In this document: piece by piece, positions 27,472 through 36,854 of the stretch
How the letters are laid out: every line of letters begins with the position of its first letter
Position numbering within the stretch: the first letter of the stretch is position 1
Origin: Algoriphagus lutimaris
Lineage (GTDB): Bacteria > Bacteroidota > Bacteroidia > Cytophagales > Cyclobacteriaceae
Assembly: GCF_017051705.1 (NCBI RefSeq)
Contig: NZ_JAFIDJ010000001.1
Coordinates: 1,455,786 to 1,519,785 of the forward strand
Direction of reading: 5' to 3'
DNA: 64,000 bases
Translations under genes and position numbers: made by a program
Notes under the pieces: model-generated
Seen by the model: only the letters and a program-made list of their open reading frames with translations
The model's database searches: none
What the model was told of the DNA's origin: nothing

Positions 27472-28083
27472 ATGAAGATTATTTGCATTGGCCGTAATTA
27501 TGTGGCCCATATAGAAGAATTACAAAATGAAAGACCCACCAATCCGGTGGTGTTTCTTAAGCCAGAAACGGCAGTATTAAAAAAAGGTGCACCGTTCCTT
27601 TATCCAGATTTTTCCAAAAATATTCATCATGAAGGAGAATTGGTTTTGAAAATAAATAAAGAGGGAAAGTATATTCAGAAAAAGTTTGCACACCGATACT
27701 TCGATGAGATTGGTTTTGGAATTGACTTTACTGCTCGAGATCTACAAGATCAATGTAAGGCAAAAGGTCTGCCATGGGAAATTTCAAAAGCTTTCAATGG
27801 CTCTGCTCCAATAGGAGATTTCATCCCAGTCTCTGAGCTTCCCGATTTAAATAATATTGATTTCCACCTCTCCGTCAATGGAGAAGTACGCCAAAAAGGA
27901 AACACCAGTTTATTGCTTTTTGACTTTGGAACAATCATAGAGTATGTTTCTAAATTCTTTATGTTGAAGAAAGGTGACCTAATTTATACAGGTACGCCTG
28001 CTGGAGTTGGACCTGTCAAACCAGGTGATAGATTGGAAGGGTTTATTGGAACAAAAAAATTGCTTGATTTTGAAGTTAAATAA
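27472..28083 (+). CDS. Fumarylacetoacetate hydrolase (FAH) family protein
   Basis: A 203-residue single-domain FAH enzyme. Motifs are KIICIGRNYVAHIEEL at the N-terminus, FLKPETAVL, IHHEGELVL (metal-binding Glu), GFGIDFTARDLQDQCKAKGLPWE (Asp ligand) and IYTGTPAGVGPVKPGD. Small FAH proteins include acylpyruvases, oxaloacetate decarboxylases and oxaloacetate tautomerases; the exact reaction is not decidable here. The last codons overlap the likely TTG start of the M23 gene. Confidence 0.92.
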   Translation: MKIICIGRNYVAHIEELQNERPTNPVVFLKPETAVLKKGAPFLYPDFSKNIHHEGELVLKINKEGKYIQKKFAHRYFDEIGFGIDFTARDLQDQCKAKGLPWEISKAFNGSAPIGDFIPVSELPDLNNIDFHLSVNGEVRQKGNTSLLLFDFGTIIEYVSKFFMLKKGDLIYTGTPAGVGPVKPGDRLEGFIGTKKLLDFEVK

Positions 28084-29938
28084 GTACCTCATACTTTTTC
28101 TTTTAGTAGTTCAATCCATCTCAGTTTTTTCTCAAGAGATTGACAAAGGATACTTTATATCTCCCATCAAGCCCGGGGTCAGAAATTACTTGGCTGGAAA
28201 CTTTGCAGAGTTGAGACCCAATCACTTTCATACTGGACTGGACTTTAAAACAGGGGGTCAAGAGGGTGAGCCTATTCTTGCCGCTGCTGATGGATGGGTC
28301 CATAGAATTAAAGTTTCTTCCTTTGGGTATGGCAATGTGATTTACCTCAAGCATCCAAATGGTAAAATAACGCTCTATGGCCATTTAAGGAATTTCAATA
28401 AGGAGTTGAGTGATTACATGAGACAAAAAATGTATGAGGCTCAAGTAAATGAATTAGAAGTATACCCAGAACCTGGAGAACTTCCTGTCAAAAAAGGAGA
28501 GCGAATAGCTGATAGTGGAAACACGGGAGGATCAGGTGGCCCTCACCTTCATTTCGAAATTCGAGATAGCCTTGATCGGGCCATAGATCCATTACTCTTT
28601 GGTTTTCCTGAAATCGAAGATAATACTCCCCCTACCCCGCAAAAAATCGCCATAGTTCCATTAAATGTTGACTCGCGAGTCAATGGGAAATTCCAACGAA
28701 TTGAAGTAACTCCCGTGTATTCCGGTGGAGCATATTCCTTGCCTTCAACCGTAAAAATCACAGGTAAGGTAGGTTTAGAAATTCAAAGTTACGACCGTTT
28801 AGATGGGGCTAGTAACCGTAATGGGTTTGCGAATTTTGACATCTCAGATGAATCTGGCTTAGTATATTCATTAGTGGTGGACAAGGTAGACTTCAATTAC
28901 ACCCGGCAATTTTTGCTACATACCTACCAAAATAAATTTACCAAGCTGTACAAGCAGGATGAGCTGAAATTTGATTTTTTTAGTTCTAAAGCTCCCGACA
29001 CAGGACATTTGGAATTAGAACCAGGTGTTAAGAAAACCTATCAATTGGCATTGACAGATGCCTATGGGAATACTCGGAAAATTTCCATCCCTCTTCAAGG
29101 TCAGGATTTAGAACATAATGTCAATGATGGCTCCGCTCCTTCGAGGGCAGTAGTTTCCTATATAGGGAATATCCTCAAGGTAAAAGCGCCCATATCTCCA
29201 AATGGTGGACTCGCTAAGTTTTATGTAGGTGCACATATTTTTGAGATGCTCCCTGCTTATCAGGACTCCCAAAGCCGAACCTATTTATGGGATATGAACT
29301 TTGGGATTCCAGAAGAAATCGATGTTTGCTCTGAAGTGGTAATTGTAGGAATTAATGCAAAAATACCAGTCGATTCAGAACAGCTTTTTGCGGATAAAAA
29401 TGTAAAAATACGATTCACTGAAAGAACTTTATTAAATGATCTTTTCCTCCGCGTCAACCAAAGCGGAAGTCCTACTTCTCCTAAGCTGGAAATCAACGAA
29501 CCTTCAGAATATTTGTGGAGTGACATGGAAGTTACTTGGAACGTGCCGGGCTATTCAGGAGACAAAGAGCGAGTTCATGTATACCTCCAGTCTTCCAATG
29601 GGAAGAAGTCATTTGTAGGAGGAGTTTGGGAAGGTCAATCAATCCGTTTTAAAACCAGAAATTTTGGTACTTTTGTCCTAGCCACCGACGAAGAAAAACC
29701 TACAATCACACCAGTAAGAGTCAATTCTTCTGGATTGCGATTTACAATTCGAGACAATAATTCTGGAATTGACAGCTTTGAGGCCCATGTCAATGGCGAA
29801 TGGCTATTGATGCGCTATGAGTACAAACAAGCAGTCATCTGGTCAGAAAAGCTTACCAATGAAGCTTTAAAAGGTCCGGTTATTTTAAAAGTGAAGGACC
29901 AGGCAGGAAATGTATCCGAATGGAAAGGCACTTTATAA
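28070..29938 (+). CDS. M23 family metallopeptidase (LytM/lysostaphin-like)
   Basis: About 623 residues. The zinc site is complete: FHTGLDFK supplies HxxxD, and GGPHLHFEIRD supplies the HxH pair, so the enzyme should be active against peptide cross-links in cell wall. The peptidase domain lies at residues 30-180, earlier than usual, and is followed by about 440 residues of beta-rich domains. I place the start at TTG 28070 because it yields a clean signal peptide (KLNKYLILFLLVVQSISVFSQ); an ATG at 28007 would put 21 odd residues in front of it, and TTG 28064 is another option. Both starts lie within the FAH gene, so the two are likely coupled. Confidence 0.85.
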   Translation: MKLNKYLILFLLVVQSISVFSQEIDKGYFISPIKPGVRNYLAGNFAELRPNHFHTGLDFKTGGQEGEPILAAADGWVHRIKVSSFGYGNVIYLKHPNGKITLYGHLRNFNKELSDYMRQKMYEAQVNELEVYPEPGELPVKKGERIADSGNTGGSGGPHLHFEIRDSLDRAIDPLLFGFPEIEDNTPPTPQKIAIVPLNVDSRVNGKFQRIEVTPVYSGGAYSLPSTVKITGKVGLEIQSYDRLDGASNRNGFANFDISDESGLVYSLVVDKVDFNYTRQFLLHTYQNKFTKLYKQDELKFDFFSSKAPDTGHLELEPGVKKTYQLALTDAYGNTRKISIPLQGQDLEHNVNDGSAPSRAVVSYIGNILKVKAPISPNGGLAKFYVGAHIFEMLPAYQDSQSRTYLWDMNFGIPEEIDVCSEVVIVGINAKIPVDSEQLFADKNVKIRFTERTLLNDLFLRVNQSGSPTSPKLEINEPSEYLWSDMEVTWNVPGYSGDKERVHVYLQSSNGKKSFVGGVWEGQSIRFKTRNFGTFVLATDEEKPTITPVRVNSSGLRFTIRDNNSGIDSFEAHVNGEWLLMRYEYKQAVIWSEKLTNEALKGPVILKVKDQAGNVSEWKGTL

Positions 29939-29968
29939 GTTAATTGTTTCATTCAAAAAGAAGAAAAT

Positions 29969-30418
29969 ATGAGTTTAGAAGTAGGCCAAATGGCCCCCGA
30001 TTTCGAAGCAAAAATAGAAACAGGAGAAACGATCAAACTCTCTGATTATAGAGGTAAAAAAGTAGTTCTCTATTTTTATCCTAAAGACAATACTCCTGGA
30101 TGTACTGCACAGGCATGTAATTTAAGAGACAATTACGAAGCATTACAGAACGCAGGATATGTGGTATTGGGAATCAGTTCGGATGCTGAAAAATCTCATG
30201 CAAAATTCATAGAAAAACAATCTCTCCCATTTTCCTTAATCGCTGACCCGGACAAAACTGTTCATGAAGCTTATGGCACTTGGGTAGAAAAATCAATGTA
30301 CGGCAGAAAATACATGGGCACAGCCAGAACCACTTTCATCATTGATGAAGAAGGAAAAATTGCCGAAATCATAGATAAAGTAAAAACAAAAGATCACACA
30401 GCTCAAATCTTAAAATAA
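29969..30418 (+). CDS. bcp: Thioredoxin-dependent peroxiredoxin, Bcp/PrxQ type
   Basis: A 149-residue peroxiredoxin that reduces hydroperoxides. The peroxidatic Cys45 is in FYPKDNTPGCT, with the resolving Cys50 five residues on (CTAQAC), the atypical 2-Cys arrangement of PrxQ/Bcp. The C-terminal RTTFIIDEEGKI is also typical. It has no signal peptide. It stands 10 nt before the transketolase N-terminal gene and probably shares its transcript. Confidence 0.95.
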   Translation: MSLEVGQMAPDFEAKIETGETIKLSDYRGKKVVLYFYPKDNTPGCTAQACNLRDNYEALQNAGYVVLGISSDAEKSHAKFIEKQSLPFSLIADPDKTVHEAYGTWVEKSMYGRKYMGTARTTFIIDEEGKIAEIIDKVKTKDHTAQILK

Positions 30419-30427
30419 ACCTCCGTA

Positions 30428-31279
30428 ATGGAAAAAAAATCAACCGAACAGCTTCAAGAAGTAGCTTCCCAGGTGAGAAGGGATATCCTACGAATGGTCC
30501 ATCAAGTACAATCTGGGCATCCAGGAGCATCATTAGGCTGCACTGAGTTTTTTACAGCCTTATATTTTGACCAAATGAAACATGACAACAGTTTCAAGAT
30601 GGAAGGAAAAAATGAAGATTTATTCTTCCTATCCAATGGTCACATTTCACCAGTATGGTACAGTGTCCTTTCAAGATCTGGTTATTTTCCAGTATCTGAA
30701 TTGAGCACCTTTAGAAAATTGAATTCCAGATTGCAAGGACATCCCGCCACTGAAGAACACCTTCCAGGTGTCAGAATCGCCTCTGGTTCATTAGGTCAAG
30801 GCCTATCTGTTGCCATTGGTGCTGCGCAAGCAAAGAAAATTGACGGAGATGATAAATTAGTATATGTCTTAATGGGAGATGGTGAGCAAGAAGAAGGTCA
30901 AATCTGGGAAGCAGCCATGTATGCAGCTCACTGGAAAGTTGACAATATGATTGCTACAATTGATCTCAACAGACAGCAAATTGACGGTCCTACAGAGAAA
31001 ATCATGAATTTGATTGATCTAAGAGCAAAATACGAATCTTTTGGATGGACAGTGATCGATACCGAAAATGGAAACGACATGAAGTCTGTAGTAGAAGGAT
31101 TAGAAAAAGCAAAAAGTCTGACAGGCAAAGGAAAGCCAGTTTTGAATCTACTTCACACCGAAATGGGATTTGGAGTGGACTTTATGGTCGGTACACACAA
31201 ATGGCATGGTATTGCTCCTAATGACGAACAGCTTGCAGATGCTTTGGCCCAGCTTCCAGAAACTTTGGGAGATTATTAA
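30428..31279 (+). CDS. Transketolase, N-terminal (TPP-binding) subunit
   Basis: A 283-residue protein covering the first domain of transketolase: QVQSGHPGASLGCTEFFTALYF, FFLSNGHISPVWYSVL, GSLGQGLSVAIGAA and the TPP/Mg motif MGDGEQEEGQIWEA. It works with the downstream subunit to move two-carbon units in the pentose phosphate pathway. The split form (about 280 plus 320 residues) replaces the single 660-residue enzyme in many Bacteroidota. The partner starts 34 nt later. Confidence 0.95.
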   Translation: MEKKSTEQLQEVASQVRRDILRMVHQVQSGHPGASLGCTEFFTALYFDQMKHDNSFKMEGKNEDLFFLSNGHISPVWYSVLSRSGYFPVSELSTFRKLNSRLQGHPATEEHLPGVRIASGSLGQGLSVAIGAAQAKKIDGDDKLVYVLMGDGEQEEGQIWEAAMYAAHWKVDNMIATIDLNRQQIDGPTEKIMNLIDLRAKYESFGWTVIDTENGNDMKSVVEGLEKAKSLTGKGKPVLNLLHTEMGFGVDFMVGTHKWHGIAPNDEQLADALAQLPETLGDY

Positions 31280-31313
31280 TCAAAGCAATTTTTGACCTTC
31301 AATTGACAAAAAA

Positions 31314-32282
31314 ATGGAAAAGACATTGGATTTAAAATTCAACTATACAGATAAAAAAGATACCCGTTCCGGATTTGGTGATGGCTTATTGGAAGTTGGT
31401 CGCAAAAACCCTAACGTAGTTGGCCTTTGTGCTGACTTAATCGGTTCCCTAAAAATGGGAGCCTTTCAGAAGGAATTCCCTGAGAGATTCTTCCAAACAG
31501 GAATTGCAGAAGCAAATATGATGGGGATTGCAGCCGGTCTAAGTATCAGCGGTAAAATTCCTTTCACTGGAACATTCGCTAACTTCTCTACAGGAAGAGT
31601 CTATGATCAGATTCGTCAATCTATCGCCTATTCTGAGAAGAATGTAAAAATATGTGCTTCTCATGCCGGTTTAACCTTAGGAGAAGACGGAGCAACACAC
31701 CAGATTTTAGAAGATTTGGGAATGATGAAAATGCTTCCAAATATGACCGTGATTAATCCTTGCGATTACAATCAGACAAAAGCCGCTACCATGGCAATTG
31801 CTGAACACGAAGGACCGGTTTATTTGAGATTTGGACGCCCTGTATGGCCTATCTTCACCCCTGCTAATCAGAAATTTGAAATTGGTAAAGCTTGGAAAAT
31901 GATCGATGGAAAAGATGTGACCATCTTTGCAACAGGTCATTTGGTATGGGAAGCAGTCATCGCTGAAGCAATGCTTCGTGAGGAAGGCATTTCTGCTGAA
32001 GTAATCAACATTCATACAATTAAGCCTTTAGACGAAGAGGCAATTCTAGAATCTGTAGCAAAAACAGGTTGTGCCGTTTCAGCCGAGGAACATCAATATA
32101 ATGGTGGTTTAGGTGACAGCATCGCACAAACATTAATCAGAAACAATCCTGCTCCATTGGAGTATGTGGGTGTCGATGATAGTTTTGGCGAATCAGGAAC
32201 TCCAACTCAGCTACTTGAAAAGTATGGCTTGAATGCCGATAATATTGTGAGAGCTGCAAAAAAAGCGTTAGCAAGAAAATAA
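31314..32282 (+). CDS. Transketolase, C-terminal subunit
   Basis: A 322-residue partner subunit with the pyrimidine-binding (Pyr) and C-terminal domains: TRSGFGDGLLEVGRKNPNVVGL, FFQTGIAEANMMGIAAGLS, CASHAGLTLGEDGATHQ, VYLRFGRP and EVINIHTIKPLD. The glutamate in GIAEAN activates thiamine diphosphate. A terminator follows at 32307-32336, closing the bcp-transketolase operon. Confidence 0.95.
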   Translation: MEKTLDLKFNYTDKKDTRSGFGDGLLEVGRKNPNVVGLCADLIGSLKMGAFQKEFPERFFQTGIAEANMMGIAAGLSISGKIPFTGTFANFSTGRVYDQIRQSIAYSEKNVKICASHAGLTLGEDGATHQILEDLGMMKMLPNMTVINPCDYNQTKAATMAIAEHEGPVYLRFGRPVWPIFTPANQKFEIGKAWKMIDGKDVTIFATGHLVWEAVIAEAMLREEGISAEVINIHTIKPLDEEAILESVAKTGCAVSAEEHQYNGGLGDSIAQTLIRNNPAPLEYVGVDDSFGESGTPTQLLEKYGLNADNIVRAAKKALARK

Positions 32283-32306
32283 GAATAAAAGCAATTATTG
32301 CTTCGA

Positions 32307-32336
32307 AAACCACAGTCATATGGCTGTGGTTTTTTA
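32307..32336 (+). terminator. Intrinsic terminator after transketolase
   Basis: AAAACCACAG (32307-32316) pairs with CTGTGGTTTT (32325-32334) with a short loop; T6 follows. The reverse strand also has a T-run, so it may serve the convergent small gene. Confidence 0.88.
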
Positions 32337-32351
32337 TTCTTTAATCCTTGC

Positions 32352-32630
32352 TTATTCCATTTTACCTTTAGCAACTGTTTTATGGTTTGAAAACTCCTCA
32401 ATGTAAACTTCCGCTTTCATAATGGCTTTATCCAACTGCGTTTCTAAATTACTGGAATTGGTATAAGTAAAATAATGCACATGCTCCAAGGCTATTACGT
32501 CTTGGAACATTGGGTAAATGGTATCATGTTTATCGCAATGAATCCATGCTATTACCGGATTCCTGAAGTTTGAGGTAATTTTTGCAAGTTTGGCAGGCAC
32601 TGAATTTCCTTCTAAATTCGAATGAGCCAT
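32352..32630 (-). CDS. Small hypothetical protein
   Basis: About 92 residues from the ATG at 32628-32630; an upstream ATG at 32646-32648 would add six. The protein looks globular, with FRNPVIAWIHCDKHDTIYPMFQ and a helical C-terminal half (LETQLDKAIMKAEVYIEEF) and no export signal. I do not recognise a family. It is divergent from the GNAT gene and convergent on transketolase, flanked by a terminator, which supports a real gene. Confidence 0.6.
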   Translation of the reverse strand: MAHSNLEGNSVPAKLAKITSNFRNPVIAWIHCDKHDTIYPMFQDVIALEHVHYFTYTNSSNLETQLDKAIMKAEVYIEEFSNHKTVAKGKME

Positions 32631-32649
32631 ATTATACCAAACACACATT

Positions 32650-32680
32650 TTTGAAAAAGCTGTTTTTTTTTCTAGTCTTG
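32650..32680 (+). promoter_or_regulatory. Weak candidate promoter upstream of the GNAT gene
   Basis: TTTTTG near 32648-32653 and TAGTCTTG at 32673-32680 are spaced 19 bp apart, close to the Bacteroidota -33/-7 pattern. The -7 differs from TAnnTTTG by one base. It would give a very short leader to the ATG at 32690. Confidence 0.25.
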
Positions 32681-32689
32681 GGGGTTAAT

Positions 32690-33247
32690 ATGGAAATATC
32701 TAAAATCATCATGGATGGGATTAAGCTTACCCCTATTAAGATTTCTGACCATGAGAAGCTCTTTTACTTGATTCAGAAGGTGTATAAAGAAGCTTATCAG
32801 CATTTCTGGATAGATCAAGGGAACTGGTATGTAGATTTATGTTATAATCAAGACAACCTTCAAAAAGAACTGTCAAGGTCAAGGAGTCATTACTTTTTTA
32901 TAGAATCGAATGGGAAATCAGTAGGCATCCTGAAATATGACTATCCTTTTTCTCCAAGAGAAATTGAAATTCCAAATGCGTTGAAATTACACCGACTTTA
33001 TCTGGATCAGTCCGTACATGGCAAAGGAATTGCTCAAAAGCTTCTAACTCATGTTGAAAAAATCGCTCAGGAAAACGGAATCGATTACATCTGGCTGGAA
33101 GCTATGATACAAAAACCCCAAGCAAAACGATTTTATGAAAAAATGGGGTTTAAAGAAGTATTGACCTATCAATTGGAATTTGAACGATTAATTCCAGAAT
33201 TTAGAGGTATTCAAATCATGAAAAAGAATGTAAATAGGATAACATGA
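32690..33247 (+). CDS. GNAT family N-acetyltransferase
   Basis: A 185-residue acetyltransferase. The acetyl-CoA-binding motif A is LHRLYLDQSVHGKGIAQKLL (residues 97-116), followed by IDYIWLEAMIQKPQAKRFYEKMGF, the typical GNAT C-terminal strand-helix. The substrate is unknown. I start it at ATG 32690; the reading frame upstream is open but overlaps the divergent small gene, and its residues do not fit the family. It has no export signal. Confidence 0.87.
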   Translation: MEISKIIMDGIKLTPIKISDHEKLFYLIQKVYKEAYQHFWIDQGNWYVDLCYNQDNLQKELSRSRSHYFFIESNGKSVGILKYDYPFSPREIEIPNALKLHRLYLDQSVHGKGIAQKLLTHVEKIAQENGIDYIWLEAMIQKPQAKRFYEKMGFKEVLTYQLEFERLIPEFRGIQIMKKNVNRIT

Positions 33248-33283
33248 ACCATAGCCAGTAGAACAAAAACCACCCCTATTTTT

Positions 33284-34843
33284 ATGAAAAGACCGTTTTA
33301 CTTCTTATTCCTACCCTTTTACTTCTCCATTTTTCTGATGGTCTCTTGTCAAAAGAAAAACACCTTCTCAGAACCTATTTTAAATGCAGGAATCACCAAC
33401 TTTCAATTCGCCAAACATCAAGAGGAAAGTGAAGAATTGATTGGGGTTTACTTTATGCCTTCATGGAATACTTCACCTGACCCATCTATTGATCGAGATA
33501 GTTTTTGGTCCTGTATCACCGGAAAAGAAAATTGTTCCAACTTACAAAACCCAGGGATCTGGGGTCCAAAAGGAAGAATTTATAATAAAAAATATCCTTA
33601 TGAGGGCCCATATTTAGAAAGGAAACCCATTGCTGAATTAAAAGGATTTTATAAAAGAGATGATCCGCAAGTGATTAAAAAGCAGTTGGAATATATGAAA
33701 AACTACGGGATTGACTTTTTTGCCTACGATTGGTTTTACGGCCGCCATTATTATTACCACCTATATTTTGGCCCCCAGTCTAAAATATATTACCCAAAAG
33801 GCTGGAAGATTGATACCAATAGAGATGGTCGAGTGGCAGTTCCCGGATTGGTAGAATGGGGTGATCAATTGAAAGTAATGCTGGAAGTCAACGCAAAGCT
33901 TCCAAAGGAAAAACAAATGAAATGGGCGATCAATTGGTGCGATGATAGCCATGAACGATGGATGCATTGGTTAGAAATTGGTTCTCCAGATGCGAAAGCG
34001 CGAAAGGCGAATTATGAAGGCGAAAAACCAGATAAGGAACTTTATTTAAAAGTTCATGAAAAAATCACCCAGCTTTGGATCGATGAATATTTCAAGCGTG
34101 GAGATTATCTCAAAGAAAAAGACGGAAGACCCATTGTGTATTTCTATTTTCCTCAGGATGCAGAATCTCGGGCAGCTTTTTATGGATTAAAATTGAAGGA
34201 TCTGTTGGATTTGTCTCAGGTCACCGCCAAAAAAGCAGGTTTCCCTGGCATCAAATTCATTGCAGTAACTGCCGGACCTATGTTGGAAAGAGAACGTACA
34301 TATGGCCTTCCTACCAAATGGGTTGCTAAAAACCCCTCAAAACCATGGGAAGGAGGATCCTACCAAAACAAACAGTTACTACAAGAATATGTCCCTAGAC
34401 TGAAAAGTATGGGTTTTGAGGGCATGACGGCATATGTCTATCATAATTTTATGGAGAAGGATAATAAATCTTATGCAGATATGCGAGAGACCTACAAAGG
34501 ACATTGGAACATGTGGAGTGAGAAATTTAAGTCAGACCCTGATTTTGAATACCAAGTTCCAGTAGCTATGGGATGGGATATGAGACCTGCCGGAGGCACC
34601 TGGCCCCAGCAAAATGGAGTCCCCAGTGAACCGATTAAGGATCAAGTCCATAGCGATAAAAAATCATTTTTAGCAAAACTGATGGATGCTCAAAAAGTAT
34701 CAAAAAAATACCGATCCACTAATGGAAATACCGTAATGATTTGCTGCTGGAATGAATATTTAGAGGGTAATTACATCGAACCAACAGAAGGGCATGGATT
34801 TGATTATCTGGAATCCATTCGAGAGGTATTTGGAAAAAAGTAA
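33284..34843 (+). CDS. GH99-like / WbsX-domain lipoprotein
   Basis: A 519-residue lipoprotein (signal LMVSC) with a glycoside-hydrolase family 99-like fold shared with WbsX-type proteins. Visible blocks are GVYFMPSWN, the ELKGFYKRDDPQVIKKQLEY helix, YGIDFFAYDWFYGR, RPIVYFYFPQD, and a C-terminal CCWNEYLEGNYIEPTEGHGFDYLE. GH99 enzymes are endo-alpha-mannosidases using a carboxylate pair; the GNTVMICCWNEYLEGNYIEPT block carries candidate acids. It is probably a surface glycan-active enzyme, but no SusC/SusD pair is adjacent, so the substrate is open. Confidence 0.8.
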   Translation: MKRPFYFLFLPFYFSIFLMVSCQKKNTFSEPILNAGITNFQFAKHQEESEELIGVYFMPSWNTSPDPSIDRDSFWSCITGKENCSNLQNPGIWGPKGRIYNKKYPYEGPYLERKPIAELKGFYKRDDPQVIKKQLEYMKNYGIDFFAYDWFYGRHYYYHLYFGPQSKIYYPKGWKIDTNRDGRVAVPGLVEWGDQLKVMLEVNAKLPKEKQMKWAINWCDDSHERWMHWLEIGSPDAKARKANYEGEKPDKELYLKVHEKITQLWIDEYFKRGDYLKEKDGRPIVYFYFPQDAESRAAFYGLKLKDLLDLSQVTAKKAGFPGIKFIAVTAGPMLERERTYGLPTKWVAKNPSKPWEGGSYQNKQLLQEYVPRLKSMGFEGMTAYVYHNFMEKDNKSYADMRETYKGHWNMWSEKFKSDPDFEYQVPVAMGWDMRPAGGTWPQQNGVPSEPIKDQVHSDKKSFLAKLMDAQKVSKKYRSTNGNTVMICCWNEYLEGNYIEPTEGHGFDYLESIREVFGKK

Positions 34844-34990
34844 CCTGTCCATTTCTCAGAACGAAAATCCTACCCTATTATTTTTCGATAAAATGGGTTA
34901 ATAATGCCTATTAACATAGTTAAATAAATTAAATGATTAATTTTTTTCCTATCATGAAAATCATTTGATTTGATTTTTGACATAAGAAGT

Positions 34991-35575
34991 ATGACCAAAC
35001 CTGACTACCTGACTATACAAATAGGCAACAAAATCAAAAGCATTCGGAAAGAAAATGGATGGAAGCTGGGTGAATTTGCCGAGAAATCGGGCTTAAGTAT
35101 CGCTATGCTCTCCAAAATTGAGAATGGTCGTGTGATACCTACCATTCCTTCCTTATTGCAGATTATTCAAACGCTAAATTTGAATGTAGCAGAGTTCTTT
35201 TCAGATTTGAAATCGAATGAAGAATTTAAAGGGTACATTTTTCGAAAAAAATCAGAATATACCTCTGTCAATAAAGAAGAAGAGTCTATTGGGTATAATT
35301 ATCAATTAATCCTCAACTACCCGATTGAAAAATCTTCAATGGAAATCTCATTATTAACATTGAATAGTCAAGCCAAAAGAAGTAGTGTTTCCACTTCAGG
35401 ATTTGAGTATATTTTCTTGATCAAAGGAAGTTTAAAATTCGAACTCGGTAAAGAGGTTTTCCATATGGAAGAAGGAGACTCTCTATTTTTTGATGGGAAT
35501 ATCCCTCATGTTCCTAAAAATGAACAACCGAATGAAGCAGTTCTTTTAGTGGTATACTTTATTACTATGAATTAA
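34991..35575 (+). CDS. XRE-family regulator with C-terminal cupin domain
   Basis: A 194-residue transcription factor. Residues 9-66 form a helix-turn-helix of the XRE type (IGNKIKSIRKENGWKLGEFA, then SIAMLSKIENGRVIPTIPSLLQI). Residues 85-190 form a cupin barrel (GFEYIFLIKGSLKFELGKEVFHMEEGDSLFFDGNIPHVPKN) that probably senses a small ligand. Such HTH-cupin regulators typically control adjacent catabolic genes. I start at the ATG at 34991, where the HTH begins; an in-frame ATG at 34970 would add seven residues. Its stop codon overlaps that of the convergent DUF5690 gene by 11 bp, tying it to the locus downstream. Confidence 0.88.
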   Translation: MTKPDYLTIQIGNKIKSIRKENGWKLGEFAEKSGLSIAMLSKIENGRVIPTIPSLLQIIQTLNLNVAEFFSDLKSNEEFKGYIFRKKSEYTSVNKEEESIGYNYQLILNYPIEKSSMEISLLTLNSQAKRSSVSTSGFEYIFLIKGSLKFELGKEVFHMEEGDSLFFDGNIPHVPKNEQPNEAVLLVVYFITMN

Positions 35576-36854
35576 TAGCTAATTCTGTTGCCAATTTTGT
35601 CTTTCGTTGAAGTAGACCTAAGGTAATGATACAAACAAGCAGCATGACGATACCTGCAACTTGATTGAGGTCTCCTAGAAAATTAACCCAAGTTACCTGA
35701 GAGTTGCTGAATTCTTTAAATAATAAAATTCCCACACTTCCTGTATAACCTAGGGCATCTGCTGTATAAAACAAAAAGCCTACGTTCCCTTTAAATTTTA
35801 AAAGGGCTAAAAACCGTTCAAAAATCATACAGTGGAAGAGTATATAGGGTAAATACAACCCAATCCCATTGATAATCATCCACCAAATTGGGGAGATAAT
35901 GGCTGCTTCAAACAACCAGGTTATTAATACAATTGTAATGCAGCAGCTCATGCATAAATAGATTCCCCATTTAAAGGCTTTTTTATTATCCTGAATCAAA
36001 AAACCCACTGCCGCTATAATTAAAACAATAATTGCAACCGGAATTTCTGTAAGTGTGATGAGCTCTGGTTTACCTTCTGCACCTAATTCAGCCCAAAATT
36101 CAACCATAAAATTGTCTCTAAAGTCCCTCACCACAGTCAACAACACATAAATCACCACAAGACCAAGAAAAACCAACCCATGCTTCTTTAGAAAATCAAA
36201 TCGTTGTTTCCTATCCATTGGAACTCTCTCAGAACGCAATTCCAAATCTTCTTGAGTTCTAACCTGTGCCTTATTGAGCATTTTGATGGCCATCAAGAAG
36301 ACCGGAAAAAATAACAAGGCAGTTAGGAACGGCATGATAAACTCCCCTACTCCTGTCAATTGCATTAGCCATAATCCAACTGATTTTACAAATCCAGTAG
36401 AGAAAATAAAGGTAGCGCTTAAAGCTGCAGCAAGAAGCTCGGTATTTTTCCTTCCTTCCAAATATGAGAAAACAAGACCAAATACGATTCCCAAAGGTAG
36501 CCCATTAAAGAATAGAGCAATCGGCTTCAGATTCATAGGTAAAAAAGCGAACATCAAAAGCATGGCTAATCCAAAACTGACCAAGCCAAAAAGGAATTGG
36601 GAACGTTTTTCTCTTTTCATTTCCGAAACGAGTTTGATTCCCAGAAATTTTGACAGCATGTAGCCCAATACCTGACTAATCACCAAAATTGTTTTAAAGT
36701 CAAAGCCATAAAAATCCACCTCAGCGTATTGCCCTGCTAGAAATGACTTACGTACTGCATACATCCCGGTATAACATAAAAATGCCCCCAACATTAGCCA
36801 AAATGTGGAAAAACGACTTGTGGAAGGAAGTTCAAAGGATCTGCTTTTTTTCAT
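35565..36854 (-). CDS. DUF5690 family MFS-like transporter
   Basis: A 429-residue membrane protein with about twelve hydrophobic segments, matching DUF5690. The N-terminal pattern FSTFWLMLGAFLCYTGMYAVRKSF resembles the glycerol-3-phosphate/organophosphate antiporter branch of the MFS superfamily (YxGMYxxRK). Position suggests uptake of the substrate for the neighbouring phosphonate-type enzymes; this is inference. It is divergent from the alcohol dehydrogenase gene and overlaps the regulator gene at its 3' end. Confidence 0.82.
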   Translation of the reverse strand: MKKSRSFELPSTSRFSTFWLMLGAFLCYTGMYAVRKSFLAGQYAEVDFYGFDFKTILVISQVLGYMLSKFLGIKLVSEMKREKRSQFLFGLVSFGLAMLLMFAFLPMNLKPIALFFNGLPLGIVFGLVFSYLEGRKNTELLAAALSATFIFSTGFVKSVGLWLMQLTGVGEFIMPFLTALLFFPVFLMAIKMLNKAQVRTQEDLELRSERVPMDRKQRFDFLKKHGLVFLGLVVIYVLLTVVRDFRDNFMVEFWAELGAEGKPELITLTEIPVAIIVLIIAAVGFLIQDNKKAFKWGIYLCMSCCITIVLITWLFEAAIISPIWWMIINGIGLYLPYILFHCMIFERFLALLKFKGNVGFLFYTADALGYTGSVGILLFKEFSNSQVTWVNFLGDLNQVAGIVMLLVCIITLGLLQRKTKLATELAINS

